Below, piece by piece: positions 23,736 through 32,716 of a stretch of DNA of 64,000 nucleotides (position 1 is the stretch's first letter; each line of letters starts with the position of its first letter). This DNA is from Onthomorpha sp937906975 (GTDB taxonomy: Bacteria; Bacteroidota; Bacteroidia; Bacteroidales; P3): positions 1-64,000 of the forward strand of contig JAZLDH010000012.1 in assembly GCA_045614605.1 (NCBI GenBank), read 5' to 3'. A program made the position numbers and the translations under genes. The notes beneath the pieces are model-generated. The model had not been told where the DNA came from. It saw only the letters and a list, made by a program, of their open reading frames with translations, and did not search any database.

Positions 23736-23803
23736 CTTTGATTTATTTTATTTTTTCTTTGATTTATTTTATTTTTTCTTAGACTTTTTTTTCTAATACT
23801 TAG
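23736..23803 (+). repeat. 21-bp phased repeat array D (4 units, two identical)
   Basis: Cores CTTTG at 23736 and 23757 and CTTAG at 23778 and 23799 are exactly 21 bp apart. The first two units (23736-23756, 23757-23777) are identical to each other and to the unit at 14874-14894. The third begins with the 15-mer CTTAGACTTTTTTTT, which recurs at 53029. The array fills the gap between the DPP IV and mannosyltransferase genes, and its last unit runs into the latter's 3' end. A CTAAG at 23715 inside the DPP IV gene is also in phase. Confidence 0.85.
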
Positions 23804-24521
23804 ACCATTTTCTAAACCTTAAAGAAAAGACTCCAAAGAATGCTTCTTTAAAGATTTTCATGTTCATTTTGCTTGTTCCAAGTACTCTATCTGTGAAAAT
23901 AATTGGCACTTCTTTTAGTTTAAATCCTAGTTTATAGGCTGTGTATTTCATTTCTATTTGAAAGGCATAGCCAACAAATTTTACTTTTTCAAAGTTTATG
24001 CGTTCCAAAAGTGAACGTTTGTAACAAGCAAAGCCAGCAGTAGTATCGCCAATCTTCATTCCTGTAATTAGTTGCACGTATTTTGAAGCATAATATGACA
24101 TCATTAATCTTCCCATTGGCCAATTTACAACAGAAATCTTGCCATCTACATAGCGTGAGCCTATTGCCATATCTGCTCCTTCAAGGCATGCGTTATACAA
24201 ATTAAGCAAATCTTTTGGTGGGTGTGAGAAATCTGCGTCCATTTCATAGATATAGTCGTATTTTCTTTCAATTGCCCATTTGAATCCGTGTAAATATGCT
24301 GTTCCTAAGCCTAATTTGCCTTTTCTTTCTTCGATAAACAATCTTTGAGGAAACTCTTGCATTAGTCTTTTTACTATATCTGCTGTTCCGTCTGGTGAAT
24401 TGTCCTCTACAATCAAAATATGAAATACCTTATCTAATGAGAATACATATCTTATTATGTTTTCTATGTTTTCTTTCTCATTATAAGTTGGTATTATTAC
24501 TATACTATCGCTACTATTCAT
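23793..24521 (-). CDS. Polyprenol (dolichol)-phosphate mannosyltransferase-like glycosyltransferase, GT2
   Basis: Transfers a sugar from a nucleotide sugar to a polyprenyl phosphate. The 242-residue soluble catalytic domain matches Dpm1 closely: IIPTYNEKENI, VEDNSPDGTADIV, the metal-binding MDADFSHPP, GSRYVDG, TTAGFACYKR and the C-terminal GTSKMNM. It has no C-terminal membrane helices, as in the short single-domain type. Lipid-linked mannose would feed O-glycosylation, which is common in Bacteroidota; the sugar itself is inferred. The last codons overlap repeat array D. Confidence 0.88.
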   Translation of the reverse strand: MNSSDSIVIIPTYNEKENIENIIRYVFSLDKVFHILIVEDNSPDGTADIVKRLMQEFPQRLFIEERKGKLGLGTAYLHGFKWAIERKYDYIYEMDADFSHPPKDLLNLYNACLEGADMAIGSRYVDGKISVVNWPMGRLMMSYYASKYVQLITGMKIGDTTAGFACYKRSLLERINFEKVKFVGYAFQIEMKYTAYKLGFKLKEVPIIFTDRVLGTSKMNMKIFKEAFFGVFSLRFRKWSKY

Positions 24522-24531
24522 AGTTGTTATT

Positions 24532-26805
24532 TTATTTTTCTATAAGAAATCCAATCTCTATGCGGTCTTTTCCCTCCCAACCTATGAGAGGAGATGTGTT
24601 TGCGTATGATGCTATAATTAAATTGTCTTTATTGACTCCGTTTTTAATCAATATATCTGTGATGATTTGCACTTGTTTTTCTGATATTTCTTGTGCTTTT
24701 TCTGTTTTATTAACAGAGTGTACGTGCAGAGAAATTGTGGTTACGAATTTGGAGTCTTTTAGACTTTTTGCAAGGTATTCTAATTCTCTTTTGCCTTTTG
24801 GTGTTATTTCTGTTAGTTTCTTTTCGTTAAATGGTGAGTCTAAAAGATAGAATTGTTTGGTTGAGAATAATTCTTCTATGTTTTGAAGTACGATTTGTGA
24901 GTTATCTTCTGAGAAAAAGCTTATATGACCATATTTTTGTGCATATAGGTAATATGGTTTGTTGGGTTTTAAGAATGATACATATCCATTTTCGTTACTT
25001 TTCACAATATAAATTGTATCAAGCGTAGTTGAATCTATTACTATTACTTCTTCGCTTAGGAATTTACCTTTTTGGTCTAATACGTATGCGTTTTCAAACT
25101 CCAAATCGTCGTTTATTAAAAATGTACGTTGATTTGTGGAATTGTCATTTGCTAAAACAATTTTGTATTCGCTTAATGAAACCACATAATCGTTTTGATT
25201 GGTGTTGATATTGCTACCTAAAAGAATTGGATTGCTCCAATTATCTGTAAGAGTTGTGTCTTCTCTGTGAGAAATGTAAATATCTAATCCGCCATGGTTT
25301 AGTCCTGCATCGGAACTAAAAAATAATGTTTTTCCATCTTTTGAAAGCTTTGGAGAAGTTTCGTTAAAGCGTGTGTTTACTGAGCAAGGTAGTAATATGG
25401 TGTCTTGATTTCCTACTTCATTTGTTTTGATTATGTAAATATCTTCGTTTCTTGAGGAGGATTCTGGTTGATAACCGTCTTTGGTGTGTGCTGAAAATAC
25501 TTTGTTTGCACTAGGTACTATGTCTGTTTCTTCAAATTCTTTGTCTATTAGCGATATTGATAAGTTGTCTGATTGTGAAAGATTGTAGGTTATTTCGCTT
25601 TCAAATCTTAAATCTTTCTTTTTGTTGTTTTTTTGTTGAGCAAAATATTTTTCAAGTAAGATAATGGTTAAGGAATTGTTCTTTTTGAAAAATAATCCTC
25701 TGTGATTTTTTAAATCATTATTGTTTATGCTTGTTTTTCTTATTAGGAAATTATAGTCTTCGTTTAAGGTCTTTGCTGTTTGCAGAGCTTTTGAACTTTT
25801 TTGTTCAGGAAAGGCTTCTTCTATCAAAGCTATATTTTCTTTTGTTGGGTCTGTAAGGTAGTCTTTTATGAATTTGTTTATTAATAATGTGTCGTTTTCT
25901 ATTTCTAAAACGGTTTTTATTCCTTCTATTGATAGTTGTTTTAAGGATTTTTCTTTGAGGCGTTCTAATATTTGCTGACGTCTTGGGTGCTCTGTGTTGT
26001 TTTTTATGAAACTAATCATAGAAGTCAGAGTGGAAGAGGCTATTACTTCGTTATAGAGAACGTCATTTAGTTTTTCTTTTGCTAATTTTATGTAAACACC
26101 ACTTGGAAAACGTTTGATGTAGTCTTCATATTTTTTTGCGGTGTTTTCTTCTAATGCTATTTGAAATACAATTCTTTCTATTTCTTGGTTGGCTTGTTGT
26201 TTATATTTTTCATTTGTGGTTTGTTTTACGAAGTTTTCTAATTTTTCTAAGTCTTCGCTTTCAAGAATTTGTATGGATACCATTTCGTCTATGGCTTGTC
26301 GTGCCAAGTTTGCTTGAATGGCATTAGGGTGTCTTTCAATGTATTTTTCGTAGTCTTCTATTGTGTTTAATAGTTGTGTTCTTTCAAATGATATTTGTTC
26401 TAATAGTCGTTCTGCTTCTTTGGCATATTTTGTTTCTTCTTGAAAACATTCTATGAAGGCTTCTAATGATTCTATGTCTTTTGTGTTATAGACAACGGAT
26501 AGTTCTTGTTTGCAAATTTCTTCTGTGGAAATAATTTCTCTTCCTTGTAGTTGATTTAATTTATTAGCATAGTAATAGGCTAAACAAGCGTCTTTTTCTG
26601 GATTGTTTGCATCTTTGTAGTAAAGAGTCAAAACCTCTATTCTGTCAATGTTGTTCGTATCTTGATAAGAGGTTTGTATTTTTTCATAAGCTTGTTGAAA
26701 CTCCCCTTTATTCAACAATTTTATTACAGAATTTTTTTGAGCAAAAATAATTGTTGGGGTAGTTAGTATGATAATGAGAAGTAAAATTAATCTCTTAAAG
26801 TTCAT
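24532..26805 (-). CDS. Secreted protein with WD40-like (PD40) propeller and OmpA-like C-terminus
   Basis: 757 residues. A signal peptide (1-22, ending IIFAQ) is followed by a helical, Glu/Lys-rich region with TPR-like repeats (about 25-330). A beta-propeller of TolB/PD40 type comes next (about 400-580, with SPKLSKDGKTLFFSSDAGLN and GGLDIYIS). A short carboxypeptidase-regulatory-like segment leads to an OmpA-like domain (about 650-757, PKGKRELEYLAKSL, NKDNLIIASYANTSP). The plan resembles PorE and related proteins that tether type IX secretion components to peptidoglycan. It is the last of three consecutive envelope genes downstream of guaA. No lipobox is seen. The role is uncertain. Confidence 0.75.
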   Translation of the reverse strand: MNFKRLILLLIIILTTPTIIFAQKNSVIKLLNKGEFQQAYEKIQTSYQDTNNIDRIEVLTLYYKDANNPEKDACLAYYYANKLNQLQGREIISTEEICKQELSVVYNTKDIESLEAFIECFQEETKYAKEAERLLEQISFERTQLLNTIEDYEKYIERHPNAIQANLARQAIDEMVSIQILESEDLEKLENFVKQTTNEKYKQQANQEIERIVFQIALEENTAKKYEDYIKRFPSGVYIKLAKEKLNDVLYNEVIASSTLTSMISFIKNNTEHPRRQQILERLKEKSLKQLSIEGIKTVLEIENDTLLINKFIKDYLTDPTKENIALIEEAFPEQKSSKALQTAKTLNEDYNFLIRKTSINNNDLKNHRGLFFKKNNSLTIILLEKYFAQQKNNKKKDLRFESEITYNLSQSDNLSISLIDKEFEETDIVPSANKVFSAHTKDGYQPESSSRNEDIYIIKTNEVGNQDTILLPCSVNTRFNETSPKLSKDGKTLFFSSDAGLNHGGLDIYISHREDTTLTDNWSNPILLGSNINTNQNDYVVSLSEYKIVLANDNSTNQRTFLINDDLEFENAYVLDQKGKFLSEEVIVIDSTTLDTIYIVKSNENGYVSFLKPNKPYYLYAQKYGHISFFSEDNSQIVLQNIEELFSTKQFYLLDSPFNEKKLTEITPKGKRELEYLAKSLKDSKFVTTISLHVHSVNKTEKAQEISEKQVQIITDILIKNGVNKDNLIIASYANTSPLIGWEGKDRIEIGFLIEK

Positions 26806-26820
26806 CTGTTAATTATTTTG

Positions 26821-29529
26821 TTATTGTACTTCTATCGGATAGTGTTCTATCCATTGTTCTTCTATTTTCAAATCTACACTGTAACGTCCTGGAATAATAT
26901 TATCTTCAAAAATTAAAATTTCTGAATTGTATTTTTGTTCTCCTACGTGTAAATGATTCTTATCCCATATTCTTACTTGTTGTAGGTTGTGAATGCCATC
27001 GCCATAAACTAATATTCTTTCGTCATCTTCCCAAATGTAAATTCCAGAATAGTCAGGATGCAAGTCATCTATGCCTTTTGCTTTGACAAAGTGTAGTCTG
27101 TATCTGCTGTTTGTTGTTCCGCTTTCAAATTTTGCTGTCACTGATGAGCTATCGCATAGGTTGTAAAAAGTTTGCGAATGTTTGTCTTCCAACAATACTA
27201 AAACATTTTTTGGTAAAACAGAGATATTGTTTAGTTGTAATTCAACATCGTTGCCTTGTCCTATGAAAATTCCTACGTCAAACGAAGCTGGATAATCTGG
27301 AAACGTATTTACTGATAATTCTTCTCCTTCTATTATAAAATAAATCTCTGCAAGTTCTTCGCTTGTTCCGAATATTTTATGCGCATCGTGTTTGTCAAAT
27401 TCATATTTTGAATCGTCCATCATTCCTATTAAAGCGTACTGATTTTGTCCGTTTACAACAGCAGAAAGAGTTAAGTAATTATTATTGACAAATGACTGTT
27501 CGCCAGATTTTGGTATGTATTGGTGTTGTCTTTTAAATATTATTTCTATATTATCTGAAATAGTTTCAACAAAAAACGCTTCAAGAGATGGTATTAATAC
27601 CTCTTCGTTTGGATCAACTATAATAGGATTATAGACTTTGTTTTCTTTATCTAATAAGAATATGGCATTTCCTTGTATTTTTCCATCTATTTCTTCAAAT
27701 AACTTTTTGGAACTTAGTGGTGCTGTAAAGGGATTGCCTACTAAATTCTTCTTATCATAGTTTTTTTCAACAAGTTTGAATACTGTGTTACTATTACATA
27801 ATATTCCTTCGTACTTTACATCTAATGGTGATTGTGTATAGACTGCATATCCTTTACCTGGCAACAAAACAAAGTTAGGATCTGTTAAATATTCACTCCA
27901 AAAGTCTCCGTGTTTACTTTTTTGACCTGTGTTATATTGCATTAACCATGTGTCATTGTTGTTTCGTTCCATGGAGAATAAGGCTGCCAATGTTTTGTTG
28001 GTAGGACTTGTTAGATAATTCCACTTTTCACTATCCAAATTTTGGTGTACAGTAAAGTATGACATATTACCATATATTATATCGCCTGAAACATAAAACA
28101 TTCTGTCGGCTTCAATCTCTACATTAACACTATCGCCCAAAAATAACATTGAACACATAGCATCACAATCGACTTTGACACTACAACCGCTGTTTATGTA
28201 AACAAAATCTTCCATTATTGGTTCTCCTTTTGGCTCCCAAACATCAGGATTGCTCCACTCACCAGAGGTTACTAAGCGTTTTATTTTTGGAAATCCGAAA
28301 TACAAGTCATGTATCTCTACATGCTCAGTATTATGTATGGTTATTTCTAATTTATCTGCTGTCGCTGGAGATTCTAATGGCACACAGTAGTTCAAATTAA
28401 CTACCTCATCTTCTATTTCACAAAGAACCTTGTTTTTTTTGTACCATTTATATGATACATGTACGCCTGTGTATTGTTTTTCGTTAAGTTGATAAAGAGA
28501 TAATTCCTCATCTGTTAATTTTAAACTAAATTGGTATTCTCTTTTTGAAAAAACAGGAAACGTAAAATTAAACTCATAGTCTATAGAAGGTAAGTTTACT
28601 CCTTGTATTTTATTGCTAAAAAAATCTACATCCGAAGCATTTGCACAAGAAGCATTCAATGGTATTACCAAAGGCGTAGGTTGTTTGCTTGTAGTTAAAA
28701 CTAATTCGGCTGTGTGTACACCTTCTTTTTTTGGGAAATAGGAAACTGTAAAAATTTGCGAACTTTCTCTTATGTCTAACGACTTTGAAGAAATGTTAAA
28801 GCAGTTTTTATCTTTTCCTCTTATTTCTAAATTCACATCATCTCTAATATAATTTCCTGAAAGCAATAAACGAATAGTTTCAGGGTAAATACACGGAATT
28901 GGTATGTGGTTAAAAGCAATTTCTTTTAAGTAATTTTTCTTATTTTCATCGTATGCACCTTCCATAAACAATACAGCAGTAGCCCCATTATAAGGATCGT
29001 TTTTCGATTCTATAAAAATATCTTTAATTTGTATAGAGGGGTTTGAACCTTTTCCCTTAACCTTATTTATTTTCCAAGCAATCTGAATATGCTCTTTGTT
29101 TTCGCATTCCAATGGTAAGACTACATCAGAAAAATTCTTTGTTGAGGGATTTCTTCTTGTGTAAAAATTATAATTTTTCCCATTTTCATCTAATACATCT
29201 TTCCAATTATCATTTTCAGATAGCCTATATTGAAGAGTTGCTGTCCAATTTGCTCTTGAAGATTTAAGATTAAAAGATTTCCATGACAAAGTAATTCTCT
29301 CTTGTGAGAGAGTTGATAAATTTAATATAATTCTACCAGATTGAAGTTTTTTATTCTCTTCTTCATAATAAATAGGAGAATTTCCTTTTACGTGTTTTTC
29401 TTTATCAAAATTAGAAAGAATAAAAGAAGACTCACGCAAAAAATGAATTTTCTCTGTTTTCTGAGAATAAAGTGTAAAACTAAAAACCAATAAAAAGAAT
29501 CCTAATAATGTTGTCTTTCTTATATTCAT
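26821..29529 (-). CDS. Large secreted surface-type protein, function unknown
   Basis: 902 residues with a signal peptide (1-22, ending LYSQ) and otherwise beta-rich sequence. Early jelly-roll-like segments resemble choice-of-anchor regions. Residues about 430-500 (SGEWSNPDVWEPKGEP, VYINSGCSVKVDCDAM) match the parallel-beta entry motif found in many Bacteroidota surface and type IX cargo proteins. The last 70 residues could be a sorting-domain-like Ig fold (DDERILVYGDG, GRYSVDLKI), although the canonical C-terminal motif is not clear. It lies between the LysM-binding-fold gene (2 bp gap) and the PD40/OmpA gene (15 bp gap), probably one operon. Confidence 0.6.
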   Translation of the reverse strand: MNIRKTTLLGFFLLVFSFTLYSQKTEKIHFLRESSFILSNFDKEKHVKGNSPIYYEEENKKLQSGRIILNLSTLSQERITLSWKSFNLKSSRANWTATLQYRLSENDNWKDVLDENGKNYNFYTRRNPSTKNFSDVVLPLECENKEHIQIAWKINKVKGKGSNPSIQIKDIFIESKNDPYNGATAVLFMEGAYDENKKNYLKEIAFNHIPIPCIYPETIRLLLSGNYIRDDVNLEIRGKDKNCFNISSKSLDIRESSQIFTVSYFPKKEGVHTAELVLTTSKQPTPLVIPLNASCANASDVDFFSNKIQGVNLPSIDYEFNFTFPVFSKREYQFSLKLTDEELSLYQLNEKQYTGVHVSYKWYKKNKVLCEIEDEVVNLNYCVPLESPATADKLEITIHNTEHVEIHDLYFGFPKIKRLVTSGEWSNPDVWEPKGEPIMEDFVYINSGCSVKVDCDAMCSMLFLGDSVNVEIEADRMFYVSGDIIYGNMSYFTVHQNLDSEKWNYLTSPTNKTLAALFSMERNNNDTWLMQYNTGQKSKHGDFWSEYLTDPNFVLLPGKGYAVYTQSPLDVKYEGILCNSNTVFKLVEKNYDKKNLVGNPFTAPLSSKKLFEEIDGKIQGNAIFLLDKENKVYNPIIVDPNEEVLIPSLEAFFVETISDNIEIIFKRQHQYIPKSGEQSFVNNNYLTLSAVVNGQNQYALIGMMDDSKYEFDKHDAHKIFGTSEELAEIYFIIEGEELSVNTFPDYPASFDVGIFIGQGNDVELQLNNISVLPKNVLVLLEDKHSQTFYNLCDSSSVTAKFESGTTNSRYRLHFVKAKGIDDLHPDYSGIYIWEDDERILVYGDGIHNLQQVRIWDKNHLHVGEQKYNSEILIFEDNIIPGRYSVDLKIEEQWIEHYPIEVQ

Positions 29530-29531
29530 AC

Positions 29532-30980
29532 CTATTCTTGTACTGCTCTTATTTTATAGTCTTCCATTTTGTAAATTGTAGTTTTCTTATTTTGGAAGCC
29601 AAAGTTCTCATCTTTTCTCTCAAAATAAAAATCACTAATAATATCATTTACTCTATTGAGATTAGGATTTTGCATAAAATCTTCCCCATTTGTTACAAGA
29701 CTATTCACAAAAAACATTGTAATATCATAACCTAAGGCAGCATAAATCCTATCTGGCTCTGTTTTAAAGTGCTCTCTAAAATCTTTTACAAAGTTTACGA
29801 AATTCGCATTGGTGTAATCATTGAAATGACTTAAAGTAAAATGATATTTATTCTTCTCTAACAAAGAGTAATCTAAGTGAGGAAATTCTATCCACGAATA
29901 ATCTGCAAATAAAATCACCTCTGCATCAGACTTAGCATTTAAGTTAGAAAGTAAACGCTTTGCATAATTTTCATTATCTCGGGTATTACCTTTATCATAT
30001 AGGTTTATCACTATATTTTTTCCACCACTCTTTAATTTTGAAGCAAGTTTTGTAGAATTTTTATTGTAATCCAATATTGTCCATGCGTTTTTACCCTTTG
30101 TAAGTAGTTGTTGATAATAATCCAAAACCGATTTTAACTCTGCCCTACCGTCATGGACAACAACAACATTAGCATCTTCATAATTTTTTCTTATATATCT
30201 AATGATAGTTTCCACTTCTGCAGCAGCAGAGGGCTGAATTTTGAAAACATAATTATTATCCAATATGGACAAATCCTCACTCATTGGATTAACCACAGGT
30301 ATTTGCTCTTGTTTTGCATAATTTGCAATCAAAGAAAACGACTGTTTAAAAACCAATGGAACGATTATATCCATTTCTTTCATAGTTTCAGAGCTCAAAG
30401 CCTCTTGCACCTTTGCCACATCGTTATCCCCAACATCATAAACATAACAATCCACCTTAAAGCCTGCCTTTTCCAAATTATTAAGAGCAATTCTTATTCC
30501 CTCATAGAAATAAATATAGTCAAAACATTTATACCTTTGACGTTTCTTTTCATCTATATTGAATTTTGTAAAAGTTAGCTGATCAACAAACCCATAATTC
30601 AACGGCATAAAAACAGCCATATTTATTTTTTTTGATTTATCAGCTTTCTTTCTCGCACTTGATTTAGGATACAACGCATTAGAAGACACCTTTATCGGCT
30701 CTGTCTTCTCGTTTTTAAACACATGTTGATTTCTTACCGTTATGGGAATCTTTATAGTTTGACCTGCTTTTAAGTTTTCAGCAGTTAAACCAGGATTAAC
30801 CTCTATAATATCCTTTTCAGTCAAGAAAAAATTTCTTGAAATCCTATACAAAGTTTCCCCTTTCTCCACTTTATGTATTCCTACCAAATCATCACCTCTT
30901 CCTAAATCAGTTTGAGAAAATGAAAATTGAGAAAACATCAAAAATAATAAACAACAAATCAATTTAAAAAAGCTTCTCAT
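29532..30980 (-). CDS. LysM domain plus type 1 periplasmic-binding-fold protein
   Basis: 482 residues. A signal peptide (1-22) is followed by one LysM peptidoglycan-binding repeat (about 35-79, KVEKGETLYRISRNF, VNPGLTAENLKAGQTIKIPI). A linker leads to a Peripla_BP_6-type domain (about 115-470, NMAVFMPLNYGF, VVNPMSEDLSILDNNYVFKIQPS). This fusion is found widely in Bacteroidota next to guaA. The protein is thought to sit in the periplasm bound to peptidoglycan, but its ligand is unknown; there is no ABC permease nearby. It starts the three-gene envelope block and follows guaA after 24 bp. Confidence 0.82.
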   Translation of the reverse strand: MRSFFKLICCLLFLMFSQFSFSQTDLGRGDDLVGIHKVEKGETLYRISRNFFLTEKDIIEVNPGLTAENLKAGQTIKIPITVRNQHVFKNEKTEPIKVSSNALYPKSSARKKADKSKKINMAVFMPLNYGFVDQLTFTKFNIDEKKRQRYKCFDYIYFYEGIRIALNNLEKAGFKVDCYVYDVGDNDVAKVQEALSSETMKEMDIIVPLVFKQSFSLIANYAKQEQIPVVNPMSEDLSILDNNYVFKIQPSAAAEVETIIRYIRKNYEDANVVVVHDGRAELKSVLDYYQQLLTKGKNAWTILDYNKNSTKLASKLKSGGKNIVINLYDKGNTRDNENYAKRLLSNLNAKSDAEVILFADYSWIEFPHLDYSLLEKNKYHFTLSHFNDYTNANFVNFVKDFREHFKTEPDRIYAALGYDITMFFVNSLVTNGEDFMQNPNLNRVNDIISDFYFERKDENFGFQNKKTTIYKMEDYKIRAVQE

Positions 30981-31004
30981 AACGGTATATTTTAAAACAA
31001 TAAA

Positions 31005-32528
31005 TTATTCCCATTCAATAGTTGCAGGAGGTTTAGAGCTAATATCATAACATACTCTATTTACTCCGCGAACCTTGTTTATAATCTCATTAGAGACCTT
31101 TGCTAAAAATTCGTATGGCAAATAAGACCAGTCAGCAGTCATTCCATCAACCGATTCCACAGCTCTAAGAGCGACAACTCTTTCATAAGTTCTTTCATCG
31201 CCCATAACACCTACCGATTGTATAGGAAGCAAAACAGCACCTGCTTGCCAAACCTTATTATACAAGCCATCTTTTTTCAAATTATTGATAAAAATAGCAT
31301 CAACCTCTTGAAGAATTGCCACTTTCTCAGCAGTAACCTCTCCAAGTATTCTTATTGCCAAGCCAGGACCAGGGAAAGGATGACGTCCCAAAAGTTCATC
31401 TTTCAATCCCAATGCTTTTCCAACCCTTCTCACCTCATCTTTAAACAAAGAACGTAAAGGCTCAACTATTTTCAATTTCATATAATCAGGAAGTCCACCA
31501 ACATTATGATGAGACTTTATTGTAACGCTAGGACCCTTTACACTGCAACTCTCAATTACGTCAGGGTAAATTGTACCTTGAGCCAACCATTTTACATCTT
31601 CTATTTTTGCAGCCTCAGCATCAAAAACATCTATGAAAGTCTTACCAATAGCTTTTCTTTTCTTTTCAGGATCTGTCAAACCCTCCAAAGCAGAATAAAA
31701 TTCTTTCTTTGCATCTACTCCAATCACGTTTAAGCCCATTCCCTTATAAGAGGCCAAAACATCTTCAAACTCATCTTTACGTAAAAGACCATTATCCACA
31801 AAGATACAATTAAGATTTTGTCCTATTGCTTTATGTAATAAAAGAGCAGCAACAGAAGAATCCACTCCACCGCTTAATCCTAAGACTACCTTATCGTCTT
31901 TTAATTGTTCTTTTAAGTTATTGATAGTTGTATCTATGAAAGAATCCTCTGTCCAGCTTTGCTCACAACCACAAACATCAACGACGAAATTTTTCAACAT
32001 AGTTAATCCCTCTGTTGAGTGATAAACCTCTGGGTGGAACTGAATAGCGTAAGTTTCTTCGCCTTCAATTTTATATCCTGCATTCTTTACGCTTTCTGTT
32101 GAACAGATTACCTTATAGTTTTCAGGCATTGACTCAATTGTATCACCATGCGACATCCACACTTGCGTATTTTCACTTACTCCCTTAAATAAAACCGATT
32201 CCTTATCTATATAATTAAGGTGTGCTCTACCATATTCTCTAATTTTACTTGCAACAACATTTCCGCCAAAGGCTTGTACCATATATTGAGCACCATAACA
32301 AACGCCTAAAACCGGCATTTTTCCTTTAAACCACAAGTCTGGATTTGGAGCATCTTTATCTCTCACACTGCAAGGGCTACCACTAAGAATTACTCCCTTA
32401 ACATCATCTGAGAATTTAGGAGGATTATTAAAAGGGTGTATCTCGCAGTAAACTTTTAATTCTCTTACCTTTCTTGCAATCAACTGTGTGTATTGCGAAC
32501 CGTGATCTAATATTATTATAGTTTGCAT
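31005..32528 (-). CDS. guaA: GMP synthase (glutamine-hydrolysing)
   Basis: Converts XMP to GMP with glutamine and ATP. The 507-residue protein has a class I amidotransferase domain with nucleophile Cys77 in GVCYGAQ and the His-Glu pair in FHPEVYHS. The ATP-pyrophosphatase domain has the PP-loop LGLSGGVDSSVAA, followed by the C-terminal dimerisation domain ending in the conserved KPPATIEWE. Everything is canonical. Its promoter lies next to repeat array E and is divergent from that of the wecA-type gene. Confidence 0.97.
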   Translation of the reverse strand: MQTIIILDHGSQYTQLIARKVRELKVYCEIHPFNNPPKFSDDVKGVILSGSPCSVRDKDAPNPDLWFKGKMPVLGVCYGAQYMVQAFGGNVVASKIREYGRAHLNYIDKESVLFKGVSENTQVWMSHGDTIESMPENYKVICSTESVKNAGYKIEGEETYAIQFHPEVYHSTEGLTMLKNFVVDVCGCEQSWTEDSFIDTTINNLKEQLKDDKVVLGLSGGVDSSVAALLLHKAIGQNLNCIFVDNGLLRKDEFEDVLASYKGMGLNVIGVDAKKEFYSALEGLTDPEKKRKAIGKTFIDVFDAEAAKIEDVKWLAQGTIYPDVIESCSVKGPSVTIKSHHNVGGLPDYMKLKIVEPLRSLFKDEVRRVGKALGLKDELLGRHPFPGPGLAIRILGEVTAEKVAILQEVDAIFINNLKKDGLYNKVWQAGAVLLPIQSVGVMGDERTYERVVALRAVESVDGMTADWSYLPYEFLAKVSNEIINKVRGVNRVCYDISSKPPATIEWE

Positions 32529-32581
32529 TACTTTATATGTTTTTAAGTTTATAAAAAATATCCATCGTATTAAATAATTTT

Positions 32582-32589
32582 CAAAATTA
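32582..32589 (-). promoter_or_regulatory. -7 box of guaA
   Basis: Minus-strand TAATTTTG matches TAnnTTTG, giving a leader of about 45 bases. Repeat array E begins 16 bp upstream of it. Confidence 0.55.
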
Positions 32590-32605
32590 CAAAAAAAAAT
32601 TAATT

Positions 32606-32673
32606 CAAAGAAAAAAAACGATAATCCTTAGAGAAAAAAAGATAATTCTTAGAAAAAAGATTTTTTTTCTAAA
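32606..32673. repeat. 21-bp phased repeat array E (4 units) between divergent promoters
   Basis: Cores CAAAG (32606), CTTAG (32627), CTTAG (32648) and CTAAA (32669) are spaced exactly 21 bp. The array fills the space between the guaA and wecA -7 boxes and so occupies the -33 regions of both. Confidence 0.8.
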
Positions 32674-32682
32674 GAAAAATAT

Positions 32683-32690
32683 TACCTTTG
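32683..32690 (+). promoter_or_regulatory. -7 box of the wecA-type gene
   Basis: TACCTTTG matches TAnnTTTG and lies 10 bp after the last core of array E. No TTTG is present 19 bases upstream; that region is the array itself. Confidence 0.6.
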
Positions 32691-32716
32691 CAGAGTAAAT
32701 TTTAATTTAATTAGTT

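Noticed and set aside
30153..30578. 141-codon plus-strand frame inside the LysM-binding-fold gene
   Set aside because: Antisense shadow without promoter or domain.
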